This document shows positions 1 to 6,639 of a stretch of DNA of 10,027 nucleotides, piece by piece; positions within the stretch are counted from its first letter, which is position 1, and every line of letters starts with the position of its first letter. Location: the NCBI GenBank assembly GCA_002127415.1, contig MWJR01000103.1, positions 1 to 10,027 on the forward strand. Reading direction: 5' to 3'. This DNA is from Calditrichaeota bacterium AABM5.125.24. GTDB taxonomy: Bacteria; Electryoneota; AABM5-125-24; Hatepunaeales; Hatepunaeaceae. Position numbers and translations under genes: made by a program. The notes beneath the pieces were generated by a model that was given only the letters and a program-made list of their open reading frames with translations, ran no database searches and was not told the origin of the DNA.

Positions 1-30
1 GGCAGGCTCTTCAATAGAAGGGGGGATATT

Positions 31-58
31 CCGCAATCCGCAATCCGCATTCCGCAAT
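31..58. repeat. Four tandem copies of a CCGCAAT heptamer
   Basis: Four consecutive 7-bp units lie at 31-37, 38-44, 45-51 and 52-58. Three read CCGCAAT and one reads CCGCATT. The array ends two bases before the nuoC stop codon, so in the nuo transcript it is read as ATTGCGG units just after nuoC. Two perfect units and one degenerate unit recur just after nuoB at 656-676. The array is seen directly. Its function is unknown, and it looks like part of a dispersed intergenic repeat. Confidence 0.85.
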
Positions 59-60
59 TG

Positions 61-594
61 TCACGGCCTGTGTATCTTCTCCCCCTCCGGCATTCTCGCC
101 TGCCGGTCCCGCACCGGCCAGGTCTCCTCCAGCAGCGGCTGACGCCTGTCATAGGGGTAGTCCTTACGCAGCGGATGACCCTTGAACTCCTCGTATAACA
201 GCAGTCGCTTCAGGTTCGGATGACCGGAGAACTTGATGCCGTATAAATCCCACAACTCCCGCTCGAACCAGTCGGCGATATGCCACAGCCTGGTCGCCGT
301 CGGCACTGGCGAGCCATCTTCCACCCCGACCTTTATCCGCAGCCGGTGGTTGTGCCCGACCGAATACAGGTGATAGACCAGGTCGAAGCGCGGCGCCCGC
401 TCCATCCAGTCCACCGCGGTCAGGTCCATCAGCATATCGAAGCCGAATTCGGACTCCCCCTTGAGCGCCCCTAACAGCTCGATCAGCCTGTCGATCGGAA
501 CAACCGCTACTGCATGACCCTTATCGACCTGGCAGGTGATGCCGTAGTCAGGAAAAGCCGAGGATATTCTGTCGGTAAGTTCTTCTGGCGTCAT
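61..594 (-). CDS. nuoC: NADH-quinone oxidoreductase subunit C (30 kDa subunit)
   Basis: This is the 177-residue NuoC subunit of respiratory complex I, part of the peripheral connecting arm between the NADH-oxidising module and the membrane arm. The family signature is plain: ERELWDLYGIKFSGHPNL at about residues 111-128, followed by GHPLRKDYP at 139-147. The length fits a stand-alone NuoC rather than a NuoCD fusion, because the protein ends about 30 residues after the signature with no 49 kDa domain. The start is the ATG at 592-594. No clear Shine-Dalgarno sequence precedes it, so translation may depend on coupling or on the repeat-filled leader. nuoB lies 81 bp upstream on the same strand. 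nuoD is expected past the left edge but is not visible. NuoC itself binds no iron-sulfur cluster. Confidence 0.96.
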   Translation of the reverse strand: MTPEELTDRISSAFPDYGITCQVDKGHAVAVVPIDRLIELLGALKGESEFGFDMLMDLTAVDWMERAPRFDLVYHLYSVGHNHRLRIKVGVEDGSPVPTATRLWHIADWFERELWDLYGIKFSGHPNLKRLLLYEEFKGHPLRKDYPYDRRQPLLEETWPVRDRQARMPEGEKIHRP

Positions 595-619
595 AGCATC
601 TATGTGTTGACGGGTTGTT

Positions 620-639
620 GGCGGGCACGGAGTCCCACC
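620..639 (-). repeat. Imperfect hairpin in the nuoB-nuoC spacer
   Basis: On the plus strand GGCGGG (620-625) faces CCCACC (634-639) across an 8-nt loop. In the minus-strand nuo mRNA this gives a 6-bp stem with one U-G wobble, GGUGGG paired with CCCGCC. The flanking mRNA sequence GGTAGGGTGGG resembles the GGTGGGTGG module in other spacers of this window. It lies inside an operon between two complex I genes, so a full terminator would be unexpected. No T-tract follows. It could act as a processing or stability element, or be only a repeat remnant. Confidence 0.5.
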
Positions 640-655
640 CTACCATTTTAACATT

Positions 656-676
656 CCGCAATCCGCAATCCCAAAT
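656..676. repeat. CCGCAAT heptamer array abutting the nuoB stop codon
   Basis: Two perfect CCGCAAT units (656-662, 663-669) are followed by a degenerate CCCAAAT (670-676). The last T is the first plus-strand base of the nuoB stop codon (TCA, 676-678). It matches the four-unit array after nuoC at 31-58. The same sequence type therefore sits directly 3' of two consecutive genes of one operon. Confidence 0.75.
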
Positions 677-1173
677 CAAAACAGGTCGTGCTTCTGGTCC
701 TGGATCTTCTGTTGCAGTTTAATCAGCCCATCCAGCACCACTTCCGGGCGCGGCGGGCAGCCGGGGAGGTAGATATCGACGGGCACTATGCGGTCTATCC
801 CCTGCAGCACGGAGTAGTTGTCATAGGGTCCCCCAACCGAGGCGCAGGCTCCGAAGGCAATCACCCACTTCGGTTCACACATCTGGTCGTATATCCGCCG
901 CAGGATTGGGGAAACCTTATGGTTAATGGTGCCGACCACGATCAACACATCCGCCTGACGCGGGCTGAAGCGCGGCAGTCCGGCCCCGAACCGATCCAGA
1001 TCGTAGTGCGCCGAAGCCACCGACATATACTCCATCCCGCAGCAGGCGGTCACGAAGGGATACATAAATATCGAATACTTCCTGCCCCAGCCCAGGACCC
1101 TATCGAGCGCGTTCTGAACCTCCTCGGCGCGGTTCACATCGTTGGAGCTGCCCGCCTTCAGTTTCACCGCCAT
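676..1173 (-). CDS. nuoB: NADH-quinone oxidoreductase subunit B (N2 cluster subunit)
   Basis: NuoB carries the N2 [4Fe-4S] cluster, the last iron-sulfur centre before quinone in complex I. Counted from the ATG at 1171-1173, the protein has 165 residues. The four cluster ligands are visible: the adjacent Cys44-Cys45 (TACCGMEY), Cys110 (FGACAS) and Cys139 (LPGCPPRPE). The VVGTINHKVSP segment at about 79-89 is also typical of the family. The reading frame stays open 37 codons further upstream, but that extension runs inside nuoA and does not look like NuoB. The chosen ATG overlaps the nuoA stop in the arrangement GGATGGCGGTGA and has a purine-rich GGGGGGTGATAGG before it, so nuoA and nuoB are probably translationally coupled. 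An 81-bp repeat-filled spacer follows before nuoC. Confidence 0.96.
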   Translation of the reverse strand: MAVKLKAGSSNDVNRAEEVQNALDRVLGWGRKYSIFMYPFVTACCGMEYMSVASAHYDLDRFGAGLPRFSPRQADVLIVVGTINHKVSPILRRIYDQMCEPKWVIAFGACASVGGPYDNYSVLQGIDRIVPVDIYLPGCPPRPEVVLDGLIKLQQKIQDQKHDLF

Positions 1174-1520
1174 CCTATCACCCCCCGCCGGATGATGTAT
1201 AGCCAACCTACCATCAGGATGAACAGAAAGACCAGCATCTCGATCAGGCCGAACATACCGAGTTGACGGAACTGCACCGCCCACGGATAGAGGAAGGCGA
1301 TCTCCACGTCGAACACCACGAACAGGATGGCCACCAGGTAGAAGTGAATCGGGAAGCGCTCGTGGGCTCCACCCGGCGTAGGCAGGTTGCCGGTCTCAAA
1401 GGGAAGCTCCTTGTCCGGATTGGTCCGTTTGGGGCCGAGCCAGGTGGTCATAGCCAGCATCACCGCAGCCAACCCGGCCACTATCACGATCAGAAGAAGA
1501 ACCGGTATAAAACTGACCAT
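1164..1520 (-). CDS. nuoA: NADH-quinone oxidoreductase subunit A
   Basis: NuoA is a small membrane subunit of complex I next to the quinone-entry region. The 118-residue protein has three predicted membrane helices at about residues 4-26, 57-79 and 90-111. The conserved loop KELPFETGNLPTPGGAHERF (38-57) between helices 1 and 2 corresponds to the family's YE(S/C)G loop, here with F in place of Y and T in place of S/C. FDVEIAFLYPWA at 70-81 is the family hallmark, with the acidic DVE embedded in helix 2. The ATG at 1518-1520 has a good ribosome binding site, AGGAAG, 5 bases upstream (plus-strand 1526-1531). It is the first gene of the nuo cluster here. The AT-rich stretch at 1550-1640 upstream could hold the promoter, but I could not pick out a convincing -35/-10 pair. 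Confidence 0.96.
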   Translation of the reverse strand: MVSFIPVLLLIVIVAGLAAVMLAMTTWLGPKRTNPDKELPFETGNLPTPGGAHERFPIHFYLVAILFVVFDVEIAFLYPWAVQFRQLGMFGLIEMLVFLFILMVGWLYIIRRGVIGWR

Positions 1521-1676
1521 CAGGTCTTCCTATCGGTTGGATTCAAGCCTTCAAATGGACGGTATGGGTCATTAATAACCCTTAAATTTCAGGCTGAACG
1601 GAACTTTGTATAAATTACGTTAATTTAATAATCTATAACGTCTGTTGCAACGCCCTGAACCCTTTTTGAGTCCCCA

Positions 1677-1716
1677 CAGGTCTTGCCATCCTCCATCTGG
1701 CGAATGGCGTGACCTG
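1677..1716. repeat. Interrupted inverted repeat between the membrane-protein gene and nuoA
   Basis: CAGGTC (1677-1682) pairs with GACCTG (1711-1716), and after a 2-nt internal mismatch GCCAT (1685-1689) pairs with ATGGC (1704-1708). The loop is 14 nt. This 11-bp stem lies 18 bp after the stop codon of the upstream minus-strand gene and about 156 bp before nuoA. It is well placed to end or stabilise the upstream transcript. No T-run follows in the minus direction, so it is not a classical intrinsic terminator. A two-part symmetric operator is another possibility. Confidence 0.45.
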
Positions 1717-1734
1717 ACTGTATCAACCGATGGC

Positions 1735-4113
1735 TCATCCATCGAGCACCGGAAGTCCCCCTCTCTTCAGCACCACGCCCATCATCAGGCTGTAGGCTAT
1801 AACATAGCACACCAGACCCGCAGCCAGAACTGAAGCAAAGCCGTATGCCATCGCCAGCGCCACCGCCAGGGACGAGGCCACCACGGCGGCGGCTCCGTTG
1901 AGCGCCCAGCACCAGGCCACGGTCCCCTCGCCCCGACCCCCTGCAACCGTCACACCGACCGGCAGAGGTATCCCCATCGCCATCCCCAGCGGCACCACCA
2001 TCACCGCCGCAGCCATCGCCTTCAACCCCACAGGCAGGTGGATGAGCTGTTGGATCACCGCCCCTCCGAGAAGCGCGTGAAACAGCAGCCCCGCACCGAT
2101 AACGCCGAAGCCGATATTCAGAAGCAGACGGCGTGATGTATGCGAGCTCCTCCCCCAGATCATACTCCCGATGCCGCTTGAGACCAGCATCCCGGCCACC
2201 ACCCCGCTGGCGGCGTAGGCGGGATGTTCGAGCAGAAGCACGAACCGCTGCAGCAGAACCACCTCCACCATAATATATGCCAGACCGATCCCGACGAAAT
2301 AGAACAGCAGTCCCCATCTCCCCTGAAACCTGCCGGAGCCGATCCCTCGCAGCACCACCGGCAGAACCAGCACCACCAGGGTAGCAGCCACCGACAGCAG
2401 CAGCACCACCATCAGGGTGTAGGTGGCATAGTAGTTGAACCGCTGCCCTTCTCGAATCTCAAACACCCGCATGAAGTCCCTCATCTTCAGCATATTGAAG
2501 AAGAACGGCCGGTCGTCATCGGGAGGGTTGACGGCAAAGGGATACTTGCGGTAAAAGATATCCCTGTCATCGATTTCAACCAACTGCATAAAGATCCGGT
2601 CGGGTCGCTCGTCCGGCGCATAGACCAGGTAAAACCCGAGGTCATTCAGGTCCTCTTTGAACTGCTGGATCTCCGCAGGTGTGAAAGGCTCGCGTTTGAA
2701 CAACAGGGTGGACAGAGTCTCGTATTTGCCAACCAGGATGCAGCTGTCCGGGTTAGCGACACCGAGCCGCTCGGCCGCCTCGAGATATATCGATACCAGG
2801 CGCAGGGCTTGACGGGGCGGATAGAAGAAGAAACGGGTGAGGCTGATGATGCCGCCCGGCTTCAGACCGCGCAGGTAATCCTCAAAGGCCTCAACAGTGT
2901 AAAGGGAGTTCTCGCTCAGGCTGTATGCTCCGGCGGTGGTGGCGGCCCAGGTGTCTATCATCGCAATCTGGATATGGTCATACTGCCCCGGATGACGACG
3001 GGCGTAAGCCCGGCCCTCGGCCACAATACCCTTGACTCTGGGGTGATGGTATAGGTCACCGGCGAATTTGGCCAGCGGCCCGTCCATAGCCTCGAAGATG
3101 AGCGGATTGACATCCACGGCATCGATCCGCTCAGCACCGAACAACAGGGCAGTCAGGACGTCCCTTCCCCCGCCGGAGCCGATGATGAGAGTCTCACCAT
3201 TCCCTCTCAGCCGGTGACCGAAGGAGGTCAGGTCGTATTTCAGGTAGTCTATTCTGTCGAGGTTCTCCCCGTCGAAAGGCAGCACCGGTGTGGCTGCGCC
3301 GTCGTCGATCATAAGGCTCATATGCTCCATAATCGGGAGCGGATAGTTGGGCGAAGGGCACCAGGTATAGACCGCATCGGTTCCGGGACGAAACGGGATG
3401 GCCATAACCCGCGAGAACGAGTTCCACCGGTTATAGTGGACCTCGAGGGCTCGCAGCGACATACCCTTGCTGTAAAGGATGCGCAGCCATCCGACCGAGG
3501 GGTTCGAAAGCCCCATCACCACCACGATTGCAGCCAGGACTATCGGGAGCGTCCTGTGTCCCGGTGCAGCGAAGATGCCGGCTGCCAGGAAGCCGCAGGC
3601 GGCGATATAGAAGACCGCCGACTCACCTCCGGTCAGGTTCATCAGCAGGATTATCCCCAGGGCCCCCAATCCAGCCCCCACCAGATCCCAGGCATATAAC
3701 CCCCCGATCCGGTGCGGCAGCGCCGCAAACAGACCGCTGAACACCAGCCCGGCCGAATAGAACGGCACGGCTGACAGGAGATAGATAGCCGTCAGCTTCC
3801 AGGCGATCTGATTGGGCGGCAGGTAGGCATTGACCGGAATACGGAACACAATCCACAACACAACCATCACAGACACCGCATAGACGGCGCTCCATCGCCT
3901 CGTCCAGCGATCCAGCCGCTCCGGCAGGAAATAACCCGGATACAGGTGCACCGTCAGTCCGGCCGCCGCCAGACCCAACATTGCCACCGAGATCGCCATA
4001 AAGGCGAAATGGTAGAACAGCGTAGCCGAATAGACGCGGATCAGGGTCAGCTCAAACAGCAGCAGCGAGAAGCTGAGCGTGAACAGCCCTATGTATAACC
4101 GCCTGTGAAACAT
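1735..4113 (-). CDS. Polytopic membrane protein with spermidine-synthase-like / SAM-binding Rossmann domain
   Basis: This 792-residue protein (counted from the ATG at 4111-4113) has three parts. About seven membrane helices span residues 5-203. A soluble Rossmann-like domain covers about 220-555. About six or seven helices follow at 563-782. The Rossmann domain has a glycine loop GSGGGRD (312-318), an acidic strand end AVDVNP (Asp334), and YDHIQIAMIDTW at about 378-389 where spermidine synthases carry their catalytic aspartate region. DDRPFFF at 533-539 is also typical of large membrane-fused spermidine-synthase-like proteins. Their biochemical activity is not well established, so I do not call polyamine synthesis. 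The usual acidic aminopropyl-acceptor motif is not apparent. A TTG start at 4128 is also possible, but it has no ribosome binding site. The ATG has AAGG upstream. nuoA follows 214 bp downstream on the same strand, with no obvious functional link. Confidence 0.85.
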   Translation of the reverse strand: MFHRRLYIGLFTLSFSLLLFELTLIRVYSATLFYHFAFMAISVAMLGLAAAGLTVHLYPGYFLPERLDRWTRRWSAVYAVSVMVVLWIVFRIPVNAYLPPNQIAWKLTAIYLLSAVPFYSAGLVFSGLFAALPHRIGGLYAWDLVGAGLGALGIILLMNLTGGESAVFYIAACGFLAAGIFAAPGHRTLPIVLAAIVVVMGLSNPSVGWLRILYSKGMSLRALEVHYNRWNSFSRVMAIPFRPGTDAVYTWCPSPNYPLPIMEHMSLMIDDGAATPVLPFDGENLDRIDYLKYDLTSFGHRLRGNGETLIIGSGGGRDVLTALLFGAERIDAVDVNPLIFEAMDGPLAKFAGDLYHHPRVKGIVAEGRAYARRHPGQYDHIQIAMIDTWAATTAGAYSLSENSLYTVEAFEDYLRGLKPGGIISLTRFFFYPPRQALRLVSIYLEAAERLGVANPDSCILVGKYETLSTLLFKREPFTPAEIQQFKEDLNDLGFYLVYAPDERPDRIFMQLVEIDDRDIFYRKYPFAVNPPDDDRPFFFNMLKMRDFMRVFEIREGQRFNYYATYTLMVVLLLSVAATLVVLVLPVVLRGIGSGRFQGRWGLLFYFVGIGLAYIMVEVVLLQRFVLLLEHPAYAASGVVAGMLVSSGIGSMIWGRSSHTSRRLLLNIGFGVIGAGLLFHALLGGAVIQQLIHLPVGLKAMAAAVMVVPLGMAMGIPLPVGVTVAGGRGEGTVAWCWALNGAAAVVASSLAVALAMAYGFASVLAAGLVCYVIAYSLMMGVVLKRGGLPVLDG

Positions 4114-4138
4114 CAGCGCCTTATTCAATGTTTGGTGG

Positions 4139-4158
4139 GGCGGACATCCCTGTCCGCC
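4139..4158. repeat. GGCGGACA-TCCC-TGTCCGCC hairpin repeat
   Basis: A perfect 8-bp stem (4139-4146 with 4151-4158) closes a TCCC loop. It lies 26 bp upstream of the ATG at 4113, inside the expected 5' leader of the minus-strand membrane-protein gene. Its inner 14 bases match the hairpin at 8268-8281 except for one loop base, so the two are copies of one dispersed element. GGTGGG precedes it, as in the other copies. Confidence 0.75.
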
Positions 4159-4219
4159 GCTGTAAGAACATATCGCACGACTTTAATATCTTTCCAACCT
4201 CATAATTTTATCCGCCGAC

Positions 4220-4233
4220 AGACGCCCCCGTCT
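4220..4233. repeat. GACG-CCCC-CGTC mini-hairpin, copy 1
   Basis: AGACG (4220-4224) pairs with CGTCT (4229-4233) around a CCCC loop. The 12-base core GACGCCCCCGTC is identical to that at 8381-8392. The outer pair is A-T here and G-C in the second copy, so pairing is kept although the bases differ. Confidence 0.6.
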
Positions 4234-4430
4234 TCCAGTGGATTGAATTGAACCAAAGATTTCATAAGGTTATCACCCGCTCTCAGCAGTATAGACCCTT
4301 AAAAAGATAAGACCTGACAGCAAATTTAACAAGCCTCATAGTTAATCAAAGGCGGAATACCTGAGCCACCATTGCTAATAACTCGGAATATTTCGTATCT
4401 TTCATATAAGGGTGAGGATCATTTATGCAT

Positions 4431-4533
4431 AGCGACATTAGCTATTGAGCGTATTTGACGCCCACAAGGGGCTAAACTACAGGCTACCTTGACGATTTCG
4501 TGGCATAGCGCCTCGTGCGCGTCTTATGTCGCT
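4431..4533. repeat. Widely spaced 8-bp inverted repeat upstream of the acyltransferase genes
   Basis: AGCGACAT at 4431-4438 is the reverse complement of ATGTCGCT at 4526-4533, with 87 bp between them. Between the arms is a small GCGC-CTCGT-GCGC hairpin at 4508-4520. The arrangement could close a structured leader RNA or mark a pair of protein sites. An 8-bp match at this distance can also occur by chance. Confidence 0.25.
4455..4483 (+). promoter_or_regulatory. Weak candidate promoter for the acyltransferase pair
   Basis: TTGACG (4455-4460) matches five of six bases of the -35 consensus. Exactly 17 bp later is TACAGG (4478-4483), which matches only three of six bases of the -10 consensus. 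It points toward the acyltransferase genes and would give a leader of about 145 nt. The poor -10 makes this a low-confidence call. Confidence 0.2.
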
Positions 4534-4583
4534 GTATCCAAATCCCGCTTCATTAAAACCCTCAGGAAGCAACAGTTGAAGCC

Positions 4584-4602
4584 GGCAGACGGGGCATCTG
4601 CC
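4584..4602. repeat. GGCAGA-TCTGCC hairpin before the first acyltransferase gene
   Basis: GGCAGA (4584-4589) pairs with TCTGCC (4597-4602) around a 7-nt loop CGGGGCA. It ends 32 bp before the proposed start codon. It resembles the other short GC-rich hairpins of this window in size and style but shares no long identity with them. As part of the 5' leader it could influence translation. Confidence 0.45.
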
Positions 4603-4634
4603 AGCAGACTACAGCAACTCAAGTAAGAAGAAAA

Positions 4635-5588
4635 TTGAACTCACGCAAACGTGAAATACCCCTAATCCGCACGTTTGACGACCTCATCCATCGGGCTCGA
4701 GAGATCAGCGGTGCAGGAGAACCTCACCGGGTGGCGGTGGCAGGTGCCAACGATGAGGCCGTAATCGAGGCTGTGGTGAGGGCCCGAAATGAGGGTATCG
4801 CCGAGGCGCTGTTATTCGGCGACGCTGAACGGATCTTGCCGCTATTGGAGCAGCACAATACCAATCCGAGAGATTTCAAGGTGGTTAATACAAGCGATGA
4901 TGACGAGACAACAGAAGCGCTCGCGGCGGCAGTCTACGGGGGCAAGGCTGACATCATTATGAAGGGAAATATCACCACCTCCAAATTGCTCAAGAACGTG
5001 CTTAAACAGAAATACGGTCTGCGCCGCAAGGGACTGCTCTCACACACGGCCATCCTGTCACCCAAACGATACCCGAAGCTCCTGGCCGTTACCGACGGGG
5101 GTATGGTAGTCAGTCCCAGCTTCGAACAGAAGGTGGAGATAATCCGCAACGCAGTCCTGGTTGACTGGGCACTCGGCATCGAGGTTCCCAAGGTTGCGGT
5201 TACAACTACAATAGATTACATAGTGCCGGACTTTCCGGAGACTTTCGAGGCGGCGGCGCTGTCAAAGATGGCCCAGCGGGGGCAGATCAAATCCTGCGAG
5301 ATCGACGGCCCGATGAGCTTCGACACCGCAATCTGGGCACCCGCCGTCGAATATGAGGGGATCGTCAGCCCGGTTGCCGGCCAGGCCGACATTGTTATGA
5401 CCGGGTCGATTGAGGAGGGTAACATCCTGGCCAAGTCGCTGGTTCAGTTTGCGGGGGCTGCTTTTGGTGGAGTGATAGTAGGAGCCAAAGTGCCGATAAG
5501 TCTGGTCTCCCGTGCCGACGACTCCTTCAACAAGCTGGCCTCAATCGCGCTGGCCGTAGTAGTTTCACACTATATCCGAGCCGGGTGA
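4635..5588 (+). CDS. Phosphate acetyl/butyryltransferase family protein (motif-intact copy)
   Basis: The 317-residue protein belongs to the phosphate acetyl/butyryltransferase family (Pta/Ptb), which exchanges CoA and phosphate on short acyl groups (acyl-CoA + Pi to acyl phosphate + CoA). It is closer to Ptb than to classical Pta. Visible family motifs are ADIIMKGNITT (105-115), KGLLSHTAI (132-140), LLAVTDGGM (149-157), DGPMSFDTA (224-232), SPVAGQADI (245-253), EGNILAKSL (261-269) and VSRADDSFNK (291-300). The VSR segment carries the Ser-Arg pair that corresponds to an active-site Ser/Arg in Pta. The start is uncertain. The TTG at 4635 has only a weak AAGAAG upstream, yet the conserved N-terminal helix FDDLIHRARE requires a start near here and no ATG is available. 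A second homologue overlaps its stop codon. No acetate or butyrate kinase is adjacent, so the acyl substrate cannot be assigned. Confidence 0.88.
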   Translation: MNSRKREIPLIRTFDDLIHRAREISGAGEPHRVAVAGANDEAVIEAVVRARNEGIAEALLFGDAERILPLLEQHNTNPRDFKVVNTSDDDETTEALAAAVYGGKADIIMKGNITTSKLLKNVLKQKYGLRRKGLLSHTAILSPKRYPKLLAVTDGGMVVSPSFEQKVEIIRNAVLVDWALGIEVPKVAVTTTIDYIVPDFPETFEAAALSKMAQRGQIKSCEIDGPMSFDTAIWAPAVEYEGIVSPVAGQADIVMTGSIEEGNILAKSLVQFAGAAFGGVIVGAKVPISLVSRADDSFNKLASIALAVVVSHYIRAG

Positions 5589-6550
5589 TGCAGGTGAAAT
5601 GGCGTTTCAATATCGACCACCCGATCCGGTCGATGAAAGAGATGTTCGCAGCGGCCGAGGAGCTGACCAGAAAATACGGCCCCTACCGCGTGGCTGTGGC
5701 GGTCGGACAGGACGTTATGAACCTGGACGGTCTCAGGTTAGGACAAGAGCGAAATCTGATCGAACCGATCCTGGTCGGTCACAGGCGGCACATCGAGGAG
5801 GCGCTGGAGCAGCTCGATCTGACGCCACAAAGCTGGCAAATCATCGAGGAAAAGGACCACATCCAGGCCACTCAGAAGGCAGCCCGGCTGGTAACATCAG
5901 GCGGGGCCGATATACTGAAACGAGGCAAACTGCTGGTGCGCGACTTCTTCCGCGCCCTGCTCGACAAGAAGATGGAGTTGCTTCAACCGGACGATTTCTG
6001 GAGCAACGTCGCTGTTCTGGAGGTCGATGGAATCAATAGATTGTTATTCCTGACCGACTGTGCACTGGTGGTAAATACCGACCTGCCCGGCAAGCTCCGC
6101 ATCATACAGAATGCCACCAAATTCGCGGCTCTCCTGGGGGTGACGCAGCCAAAGGTGGCACTGCTGGCAGCGGCGGAAGCGGTGACTCCCGGCCTGCCGG
6201 TCTCACTGGAGGAGGCGGTGATTGCCAAGATGAGCGAACGCGGGCAGTTCCCGGAAGGGGTGTTGGTGGATGGGCCGCTGTCGCTGGACCTTGCCATCAA
6301 TCCAGATGCGGTGATCAAGAAAAAGATGAAGAGTGAGGTGGCGGGCCAGGCGGATATTCTGGTGGTCAATAACATCCACATCGGGAATGCACTGTTCAAG
6401 TCAATGATAACTCTTTGCGGGGCTCAATCAGCCAGCACCGTCGTCGGCCCACCTATCCCTATTGCGTTGACATCCCGCAGTGAGGGCCCCGAGAATGTGC
6501 TGCTATCCCTGGCGCTGACCATAATTATGGCGGGTCCGAAGGAGTCATAA
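5588..6550 (+). CDS. Divergent phosphate acetyl/butyryltransferase family paralogue
   Basis: This 320-residue protein (from the ATG at 5588-5590) aligns along its length with its upstream neighbour and is clearly the same fold family. Shared landmarks include LLFLTDCALVV (about 152-162), DGPLSLDLA (228-236), EVAGQADILVV (250-260), GNALFKS (266-272) and LTSRSEGPEN (294-303). Several motifs differ: MKGNITT has become LKRGKLLV, LLSH has become FWSN without the histidine, SPVAG has become SEVAG, and VGAK has become VGPP. The Ser-Arg pair remains. It may have a different acyl specificity, be a non-catalytic partner of the first protein, or be a degenerate duplicate. The start overlaps the upstream stop as TGATG, implying translational coupling; a GTG at 5585 is the alternative start. 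The frame is intact, so it is not an obvious pseudogene. Confidence 0.85.
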   Translation: MQVKWRFNIDHPIRSMKEMFAAAEELTRKYGPYRVAVAVGQDVMNLDGLRLGQERNLIEPILVGHRRHIEEALEQLDLTPQSWQIIEEKDHIQATQKAARLVTSGGADILKRGKLLVRDFFRALLDKKMELLQPDDFWSNVAVLEVDGINRLLFLTDCALVVNTDLPGKLRIIQNATKFAALLGVTQPKVALLAAAEAVTPGLPVSLEEAVIAKMSERGQFPEGVLVDGPLSLDLAINPDAVIKKKMKSEVAGQADILVVNNIHIGNALFKSMITLCGAQSASTVVGPPIPIALTSRSEGPENVLLSLALTIIMAGPKES

Positions 6551-6581
6551 GGAATTTACAGGGAGGGTTGCGAACCAATGC

Positions 6582-6605
6582 CCCCCCCTGCTATTGCAGG
6601 GGGGG
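6582..6605. terminator. Strong GC hairpin after the acyltransferase pair
   Basis: CCCCCCCTGC (6582-6591) pairs perfectly with GCAGGGGGGG (6596-6605) around a TATT loop, giving a 10-bp stem 31 bp after the stop codon. The position, between convergent genes, suits transcription termination in either direction. It lacks a T-run on the plus strand, where ATAAAAGGGGGG follows, so Rho-independent action is doubtful. It may simply be another dispersed repeat. Confidence 0.4.
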
Positions 6606-6639
6606 ATAAAAGGGGGGTGCTGTTTGAACCCGGTTTTGC

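Larger units (their letters stand above)
4114..4634. other. Divergent intergenic region with repeats, no convincing gene
   Basis: This 521-bp spacer separates the minus-strand membrane-protein gene from the plus-strand acyltransferase pair, so it should hold promoters in both directions. I see hairpin repeats at 4139-4158, 4220-4233 and 4584-4602, and a distant inverted repeat at 4431-4438/4526-4533. The middle part, about 4240-4440, is more AT-rich than the neighbouring genes. No long reading frame, tRNA or recognisable riboswitch is visible. The inner 200-300 bp look unlike the repeat modules and could carry regulatory sequence or an RNA I cannot identify. Confidence 0.7.

Noticed and set aside
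31..58. Heptamer array considered as a CRISPR remnant
   Set aside because: The units are 7 bp and directly contiguous with no spacers, so this is a simple tandem repeat.
1174..1284. Longer nuoB start adding 37 residues
   Set aside because: The extension is antisense-free but lies within nuoA in another frame, and its sequence does not resemble NuoB. The ATG at 1173 has a ribosome binding site and fits the family start.
2224..3054. Plus-strand open frame of 276 codons opposite the membrane-protein gene
   Set aside because: The predicted product is a His/Gln-rich low-complexity sequence with no recognisable domain, and the opposite strand carries a coherent family match.
4425..4448. Seven-codon plus-strand frame (MHSDISY) with GGTGAGG upstream, possible leader peptide
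   Set aside because: It is too short to judge. It has no run of regulatory codons and no clear attenuator hairpin placed to respond to it.
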